From assembly GCA_903847195.1 (NCBI GenBank), contig CAINCZ010000102.1:1-40254 (forward strand): DNA of 40,254 nucleotides. The letters are read 5' to 3'. This document shows positions 35,316-40,254 of the stretch, piece after piece. This DNA comes from an uncultured Acidobacteriota bacterium (GTDB lineage Bacteria > Acidobacteriota > Terriglobia > Terriglobales > CAINCZ01). The translations under genes and the position numbers were made by a program. The notes under the pieces are model-generated. The model had not been told where the DNA came from, ran no database searches, and was given only the letters and a program-made list of their open reading frames with translations. Position 1 is the stretch's first letter. Each line of letters starts with the position of its first letter.

Positions 35316-36491
35316 ATGAAAATTCACGAATACCAGGGAAAAGCAATCCTGAGCAAATACGGCGTGGTCGTGCCCCGGGGCGAGATGGCCGCCACACTGG
35401 AAGAGGCCGAACGCGCGGCGCGCAAGCTGTTTGCCGCCGGCGCTGCGGGCGTGGTGGTGAAGGCGCAGATTCACGCTGGAGGCCGCGGCAAGGGTGGCGG
35501 CGTGAAGGTGGCCAAATCCGTTGAAGAGGCGATGGATTGGTCCCGGAAGATCCTGGGCATGACGCTGGTGACCCACCAGACCGGCCCTGAGGGCCGCATC
35601 GTGCGTCGGTTACTGGTCGAAGAGACTCTGCCGATCGCCAAGGAATTTTACCTGGGCATCGTGCTGGACCGGCAGGCGGCGCGCAACGTGTTCATGGTGT
35701 CGCAGGCCGGCGGCATGGAGATCGAGCAGGTGGCCGCGGATACGCCTGAGGCGATTGTGAAGGAGTACATCGATCCCGGCCTCGGACTGCAGGCGTGGCA
35801 GGCGCGCAAGCTGGCCTTTGCGCTCGGGCTGAAGGACAAGCAGATCAACCAGGCGGTGCAGTTCATGACGGCGCTCTACCGCGCCGCCGAAGCGACCGAT
35901 GCTTCGCTGGTGGAGATCAACCCGTTCATTACGACGACCGACGGGCGGCTGTTCGCGCTCGACGCCAAGTTGACCTTCGACGACAACGCGCTCTACCGCC
36001 ATCCGGATCTGAAGGAGCTGCGCGACGTCACCGAAGAGGACCCGCTCGAGGTTGAGGCCAGCAAATTCGGCCTGAACTACATCAAGCTGGACGGCAACGT
36101 GGGCTGCATGGTCAATGGCGCCGGCCTGGCGATGGCAACGATGGACATCATCAAGTATGCCGGCGGTATGCCTGCCAACTTCCTCGACGTGGGCGGCGGC
36201 GCCAACGAGGAACAGGTGACCAACGCGTTCCAGATCCTGCTTAGCGACAAGAATGTGAAGGCGGTGCTGATCAACATCTTTGGCGGCATCCTGCGCGTGG
36301 ATACGCTGGCCAACGGCGTGGTGCAGGCGGCGAAGAAGACGAACATCGCGCTGCCGATCGTGCTGCGGCTGGAAGGAACGAATGTGGAGAAAGGCCGCGA
36401 GATTCTGAAAGCATCGGGCCTGAACTTCATCGTGGCCGAGAACATGAAGGACGCGGCCGAGAAAGTGGTCGCCGCGGCGGGCAAGGCCTGA
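35316..36491 (+). CDS. sucC: Succinate-CoA ligase [ADP/GDP-forming] subunit beta
   Basis: 391 aa. ATP-grasp domain with [11 protein letters not shown] at the start, [18 protein letters not shown] for nucleotide binding, and VEINPF for metal binding. The C-terminal CoA-ligase domain has [17 protein letters not shown] and INIFGGILR. With SucD it converts succinyl-CoA to succinate in the TCA cycle. ATG 35316 matches the family start; an in-frame ATG at 35295 would add an unconserved tail. sucD follows after 39 bases. Confidence 0.96.
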   Translation: MKIHEYQGKAILSKYGVVVPRGEMAATLEEAERAARKLFAAGAAGVVVKAQIHAGGRGKGGGVKVAKSVEEAMDWSRKILGMTLVTHQTGPEGRIVRRLLVEETLPIAKEFYLGIVLDRQAARNVFMVSQAGGMEIEQVAADTPEAIVKEYIDPGLGLQAWQARKLAFALGLKDKQINQAVQFMTALYRAAEATDASLVEINPFITTTDGRLFALDAKLTFDDNALYRHPDLKELRDVTEEDPLEVEASKFGLNYIKLDGNVGCMVNGAGLAMATMDIIKYAGGMPANFLDVGGGANEEQVTNAFQILLSDKNVKAVLINIFGGILRVDTLANGVVQAAKKTNIALPIVLRLEGTNVEKGREILKASGLNFIVAENMKDAAEKVVAAAGKA

Positions 36492-36530
36492 GGCTTCCGC
36501 CAGGAACGGGAAAGGTTCACAGAGGAAGAC

Positions 36531-37409
36531 ATGAGCGTACTCATCGACAAGTCAACGCGCTTGATCGTTCAAGGGCTGACCGGCCGCGAAGGCACCTTCC
36601 ATGCGAAGGGGTGCGCAGCCTATGGAACGACTGTGGTGGGCGGCGTGACGCCGGGCAAGGGCGGCTCGACGCACGAAGGCTGGCCCATCTTCAACACCGT
36701 GGAACAGGCGGTGAAAGAGACCGGGGCCAACGCCACCGTAATCTTTGTGCCGCCGCCGTTTGCCGCCGACGCAATCATGGAAGCGACGGCCAGCGAGATT
36801 CCGCTGATCGTCTGCATCACCGAGGGCGTGCCGACGCTCGATATGGTGAAGGCATGGGAGTTCATGCAGGGCAAGAAGTCGCGGCTGATCGGGCCGAACT
36901 GTCCGGGCATCATCTCGCCGGGCAAGGCGAAGATCGGCATCATGCCCGGCAACATCCACCTCGAAGGCAAGGTGGGCATCGTGTCGCGCTCGGGCACGCT
37001 GACCTACGAAGCGGTGTACCAGTTGACGACGCGGGGTATCGGGCAGTCTACGGCGATCGGCATCGGCGGCGATCCGATTATCGGGACGAACTTCATCGAT
37101 GCGCTGGGGCTGTTCCAGGCTGATCCGGAGACCGAGGCGATCATCATGATCGGCGAAATCGGCGGCAACGCCGAGGAGAACGCGGCCGAGTTCGTTAGAC
37201 AGCAGGTGACGAAGCCTGTGGTGGCTTTCATTGCCGGACAGACGGCGCCTCCGGGACGCCGCATGGGACATGCGGGCGCGATCATCAGCGGCGGCAAGGG
37301 CACGGCTGCGGAGAAGATCGCCGCGCTGGAGGCGGCCGGCATCCGCGTAGCGAAGTCGCCGGCGGCGCTGGGCGAGACGCTGGTGCAGGCGTTGGGGGCG
37401 AAGGCGTAA
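36531..37409 (+). CDS. sucD: Succinate-CoA ligase subunit alpha
   Basis: 292 aa. The Rossmann CoA-binding domain starts [37 protein letters not shown] and the phospho-His region [18 protein letters not shown] are intact. It forms the active ligase with SucC. AGAGGAAG lies just before the ATG. An intrinsic terminator follows at 37440. Confidence 0.97.
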   Translation: MSVLIDKSTRLIVQGLTGREGTFHAKGCAAYGTTVVGGVTPGKGGSTHEGWPIFNTVEQAVKETGANATVIFVPPPFAADAIMEATASEIPLIVCITEGVPTLDMVKAWEFMQGKKSRLIGPNCPGIISPGKAKIGIMPGNIHLEGKVGIVSRSGTLTYEAVYQLTTRGIGQSTAIGIGGDPIIGTNFIDALGLFQADPETEAIIMIGEIGGNAEENAAEFVRQQVTKPVVAFIAGQTAPPGRRMGHAGAIISGGKGTAAEKIAALEAAGIRVAKSPAALGETLVQALGAKA

Positions 37410-37439
37410 GGAGCTTCTTCGCAGACCAGTAGTTTTTTC

Positions 37440-37470
37440 AAAAGGGGGCGCATGCCTCCTTTTTTCTTTT
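37440..37470 (+). terminator. Intrinsic terminator of sucCD
   Basis: Stem AAAAGGGGGC / GCCTCCTTTT (one G-U) with a GCAT loop, followed by TTCTTTT, about 30 bases after the sucD stop. The A-run on the left also makes it plausible for the minus-strand gene ending at 37500. Confidence 0.9.
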
Positions 37471-37499
37471 CGGCTGCGCCAGTCAGCCAAGTTCGTGAA

Positions 37500-37922
37500 T
37501 CAGGCGGCGGCCGCGCCGGAGCCGCTTGCGCCGGACGAACTCGACGCCGAGCAGCGGCCCGACAGGCGCAGGCCGAGCCAGCAGGCTACCGGCCAGGTGA
37601 GCAGCCAGGAGAGCCAGTACCAGTGCGGCCAGCCTTTCGACCAGTTCGGAATGATGGCGGCGATGCCCAGCGCTTCTCCGAGGAGGAAGAACCACAGCAC
37701 GTGGCGGGCCGCACGACCACGGGCGAGGCGCGCACAGAGCCCTGCGCAGAAGACGGAGATGACGACGAACATGGCGGTGCTTGCCAGCAGCGCCTGATCG
37801 GAGGGAACACGGCCGCGCACGAAGTCGCCCGGGAACAGGCGGGTGAGCCAGGGATCCGTGGCCAGAACCAAGGCGACCGACAGCAGATAGCAGCCGATGA
37901 CGGTGACGAAAGACTTGAACAT
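37500..37922 (-). CDS. Small integral membrane protein, unknown function
   Basis: 140 aa with about four membrane segments (near residues 5-22, 45-65, 75-93 and 98-118) and an Ala/Ser/Gly-rich C-terminal tail after LSGRCSASSSSG. I do not recognise the family. CGGAG lies 7 bases before the ATG. It shares the minus strand with the secreted protein at 37988 (65-base gap) and may be co-transcribed with it. Confidence 0.7.
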   Translation of the reverse strand: MFKSFVTVIGCYLLSVALVLATDPWLTRLFPGDFVRGRVPSDQALLASTAMFVVISVFCAGLCARLARGRAARHVLWFFLLGEALGIAAIIPNWSKGWPHWYWLSWLLTWPVACWLGLRLSGRCSASSSSGASGSGAAAA

Positions 37923-37987
37923 ACTTGGCTCCGGGATGCCGTACCGATGCGCCGCAGGCAGCGCACCGGTGGGGCAGCGAAACAGGT

Positions 37988-38773
37988 CTACTTGAAGGTG
38001 GCGTTGGTGCGGGAGAGGTAATCGCGATGGCCGGAGTAATCGGTCATGGAGTCGAAGGCCTGTCCGGCAAGCGGATTGGCCTTGATGGAATCGCGTATAG
38101 CGGCGTTTACCTTGTCGAGTCCGTCGGCGTTCGGGGTGGTGTAGAAGACCCAGAACATCAATGGCGACTCGGAGTGCAGAGCTTCGGTATCGATGTCGTA
38201 TTCCACGATGGTGCCACCGGCGAGCAGTTTCTCAAGCAAGGGGACCAGCAGGGACCTGGCCAAAGTTTCAACGGCGTCGTCGGGAGCGTCGGCTTTGAGT
38301 TTATAGGCGGAACCGTGGGTGTATGCCCCCTTATAGGTTCCGGGCCGCCAGTTGTAGAAGCGGCTGACAAACACGGCATCGGCGTGTTTGGTGGCGGCCG
38401 AGGGAATAGACGAGGTGCTGCTGCCCGATCGCTGGAGTTGATCGAGCACGTTCATCAGACCTGCCATGGAGGTGGAGGTGAACCAGTCGTCGTGGGTGAA
38501 CCCGTCAGGTGAATGGACGAGATTGACGTCGCTGCCGTAGCCAACCAGCGCACCGCCGGAGATGGCCTTCTGCATGATGGCATCGTCGGCAGCGCCTGCC
38601 TTCTCGGCGGCGGCCCACTGTGCGCGGGGCAAGGCCCAAAGAGAAACGTAAGTATAGAGCGGGGGTTTCTCCTTGGCTTCCGCCGTCTGCGCCGGAGAGG
38701 GGGCAGCAGCGAGAACAACAAGCGTGACGGCGAAAACCACGGCGGTCGCGAGGCGGGCGAGGCGATAGATCAT
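37988..38773 (-). CDS. Secreted protein of unknown function, 261 aa
   Basis: The signal peptide is clear: MIYRLARLATAVVF, a hydrophobic core, then APSPAQTAEA with likely cleavage after AQ or AQT. The mature part has no Cys and is mixed alpha/beta; recognisable blocks are YTYVSLWALPRAQW and LLVPLLEKLLAGGTIVEYD, but I know no family. GGAGA precedes the ATG at 38773. A probable periplasmic protein of an aerobic heterotroph; role unknown. Confidence 0.75.
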   Translation of the reverse strand: MIYRLARLATAVVFAVTLVVLAAAPSPAQTAEAKEKPPLYTYVSLWALPRAQWAAAEKAGAADDAIMQKAISGGALVGYGSDVNLVHSPDGFTHDDWFTSTSMAGLMNVLDQLQRSGSSTSSIPSAATKHADAVFVSRFYNWRPGTYKGAYTHGSAYKLKADAPDDAVETLARSLLVPLLEKLLAGGTIVEYDIDTEALHSESPLMFWVFYTTPNADGLDKVNAAIRDSIKANPLAGQAFDSMTDYSGHRDYLSRTNATFK

Positions 38774-38992
38774 ATTTTCTCCATTGCTCAGCCGGAGGGG
38801 CTGAATGCGGAGCATTGGATTCGCGGGAGTGGACCTTAGTTGCTCATAATTGAACGGCCAGCGGCCTTATCGTGGGGCGAGGGGTTGAACGGGCGAGGAC
38901 TTCATCTCTTGGCCTCCCCGGGACCGGCGGGTGCAAGGCGCCCGTGTTTATGGGATTATGATTCTGAGGATTGAGCAGCTTGGACACAACTT

Positions 38993-39805
38993 ATGGTGCA
39001 AATTAAAACAGATCGACTGCGACGGGTGGATAGCCGGCAGAATGCGCTGGTCAAGGAATTGCGACGTGCCTTTGGCAAAGGCGAGTTGACGCCGGACGGA
39101 TATTGCGCGATCGAGAGCGTGCACCTGATTGAAGAGGCGATCCGCAGCGGGTTGCGCTTCAAGGCCGTGGTGTTCAGCGCGGCCGGCGAGGCGCGTGCCG
39201 GACGGTTGCTGCCGCAACTAGGTAGTCACGTGCAGACGCTGCTGCTGGCAAACGATGCGTTCGATAGTGCGGTGGCGACGGAATCGCCGCAGGGCGTGGC
39301 GGCTTTGGTGAAGCCGAAGGAATCGTCGCTGGATCGCATGCTGGCGGCGACCGATCCGCTGGTGGTGGTGGCGGCCGGACTGCAGGATCCGGGGAATTTG
39401 GGAACACTGCTGCGTTCGGCCGAGGCATTTGGGGCCACCGGCGTGGTGCTGGGTGAAGGCACGGTGAGCCAATTCAATCCGAAAGTGGTACGGGCCAGCG
39501 CGGGGTCGCTGTTCCGGATGAACGTGGTGCGCGGCGAACTCGCGAAGGCATGCGCCGCGATGCGGGCGCGCGGGTTGCGGCTGGTGGCGACGTCGTCGCA
39601 CAAGGGCGTGCCGCTGCCGGAGGCCGACCTGCGTGGCGGTCTGGCGCTGCTGATCGGCAACGAGGGGTCGGGGCTGCCGCGTGAGATTATGAGTACGATG
39701 GATGTCGTGCTCTCGATTCCCCAGGCGCCGCCGGTCGAATCGCTGAACGCAGGGGTGGCAGCCAGCGTGATCCTGTACGAGGCGGCGCGGCAGAGGAGAG
39801 GGTAA
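38993..39805 (+). CDS. TrmH/SpoU-family RNA 2'-O-methyltransferase
   Basis: 270 aa. The N-terminal substrate-binding domain (NALVKELRRAFGKGEL) is followed by the SPOUT domain with AGLQDPGNLGTLLRSAEAFGATGVVL, split over strand and helix, then LLIGNEGSGLPREI and VESLNAGVAASVILYEAARQ. It methylates a ribose in rRNA or tRNA; the target is unclear, as this subgroup is distinct from RlmB. It is the second SpoU enzyme in the window. No strong Shine-Dalgarno is seen. The next gene starts 4 bases after its stop. Confidence 0.9.
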   Translation: MVQIKTDRLRRVDSRQNALVKELRRAFGKGELTPDGYCAIESVHLIEEAIRSGLRFKAVVFSAAGEARAGRLLPQLGSHVQTLLLANDAFDSAVATESPQGVAALVKPKESSLDRMLAATDPLVVVAAGLQDPGNLGTLLRSAEAFGATGVVLGEGTVSQFNPKVVRASAGSLFRMNVVRGELAKACAAMRARGLRLVATSSHKGVPLPEADLRGGLALLIGNEGSGLPREIMSTMDVVLSIPQAPPVESLNAGVAASVILYEAARQRRG

Positions 39806-39809
39806 GCGC

Positions 39810-40254
39810 GTGAGCCTGTTTGCTCCCAACTCGTTCGACGGCCAGGCGGGGGACCGGCTTCGTCCGCTGGCCGACCGTATGCGTCCGCGCACGCTCGAGG
39901 AGTTTGTGGGGCAGGAGCATCTGCTGGCGACGGGCAAACCGCTGGGTTTGCAGATCGAGCGTGATGATCCGCAGTCGATCATCTTCTGGGGGCCGCCGGG
40001 GGTAGGCAAGACGACGTTGGCGAAGATCATCGCCGGGGTGACGCGGGCCGAGTTCATTGAATTTTCCGCGGTGCTGGCCGGCATCAAGGAGATCAAGCAG
40101 GTGATGGCCGACGCCGAGAAGGCGCGGCAGTTCGGGACGCGCACCATCGTCTTCATCGACGAGATTCACCGCTTCAACAAGGCACAGCAGGACGCGTTCC
40201 TGCCGTACGTCGAGAAAGGCTCGATCCGGCTGATTGGCGCGACCACGGAGAACC
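39810..40254 (+). CDS. rarA: Replication-associated recombination protein A (RarA/MgsA), 5' part
   Basis: The first 148 codons are present; the window edge cuts the gene. It starts at GTG 39810 after GGAGAGGG. The frame gives PLADRMRPRTLEEFVGQEHL, Walker A GPPGVGKTT, Walker B IVFIDEIHRFNKAQQD and sensor 1 IGATTEN, characteristic of RarA AAA+ ATPases that act at stalled replication forks. The C-terminal tetramerisation domain is not visible. Confidence 0.95.
   Translation, partial: MSLFAPNSFDGQAGDRLRPLADRMRPRTLEEFVGQEHLLATGKPLGLQIERDDPQSIIFWGPPGVGKTTLAKIIAGVTRAEFIEFSAVLAGIKEIKQVMADAEKARQFGTRTIVFIDEIHRFNKAQQDAFLPYVEKGSIRLIGATTEN

Overview
The window is bacterial, GC-rich and densely coded, and reads most like an Acidobacteriota (Terriglobia-type) chromosome. 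That assignment is an inference from the general look of the proteins, the HspR-regulated dnaK/dnaJ locus, the Blc-type lipocalin and HDAC-like genes, and recurring GC-rich intergenic motifs. I could run no database search. No tRNA, rRNA or CRISPR was seen.

Region 1 (1-12254) is an accessory island. It opens with the 3' end of an IS3-type transposase and the IS right end. One copy of a 53-bp sequence follows, then a 10-gene operon (1016-11599), then the second copy of the 53-bp sequence in inverted orientation. The operon encodes a membrane-bound group 4 [NiFe] hydrogenase resembling formate hydrogenlyase: large subunit, small subunit, ferredoxin-like subunit, a NuoH-like and a NuoL-like membrane subunit, a HycI-like protease and HypA. 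Its input module is unusual. It has an FdhF-like molybdopterin protein in which the Sec/Cys, His and Arg of the formate active site are replaced by Tyr, Gly and Thr, plus an HydB/AsrA-like Fe-S protein and an HydG/AsrB-like FAD/NAD(P) reductase. A degenerate Mo-protein next to an NAD(P)H-type flavoprotein recalls NuoG in complex I. I therefore infer that the complex exchanges electrons between NAD(P)H and H2 with ion translocation, rather than oxidising formate. The HycI-like protease lacks its GDD segment, and the NuoL-like subunit has Gln where the TM5 Glu is expected.

Region 2 (12255-28250) is mostly housekeeping: a DHA2-type exporter, a YahK-type alcohol dehydrogenase, ffh, a QueG-like Fe-S protein, an HDAC-family deacetylase, an APC permease, a chaperone cluster (hspR, dnaJ, a hypothetical gene, dnaK with a clear promoter and a HAIR-like operator), bacteriohemerythrin, glmS, purS and a LytTR response regulator.

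Region 3 (28402-40254) holds an operon of rlmB, a degenerate M1-like peptidase and a beta-CASP RNase, closed by a terminator. Next is a thioredoxin-fold gene with an in-frame TGA exactly at the first position of its CxxC motif, followed by a SECIS-like hairpin: a very likely selenoprotein with a UGAC redox motif. Then come a lipocalin, trpD, sucC-sucD, two small membrane or secreted proteins, a second SpoU methyltransferase and the start of rarA. The two most notable items are the hydrogenase complex and the candidate thioredoxin-like selenoprotein.
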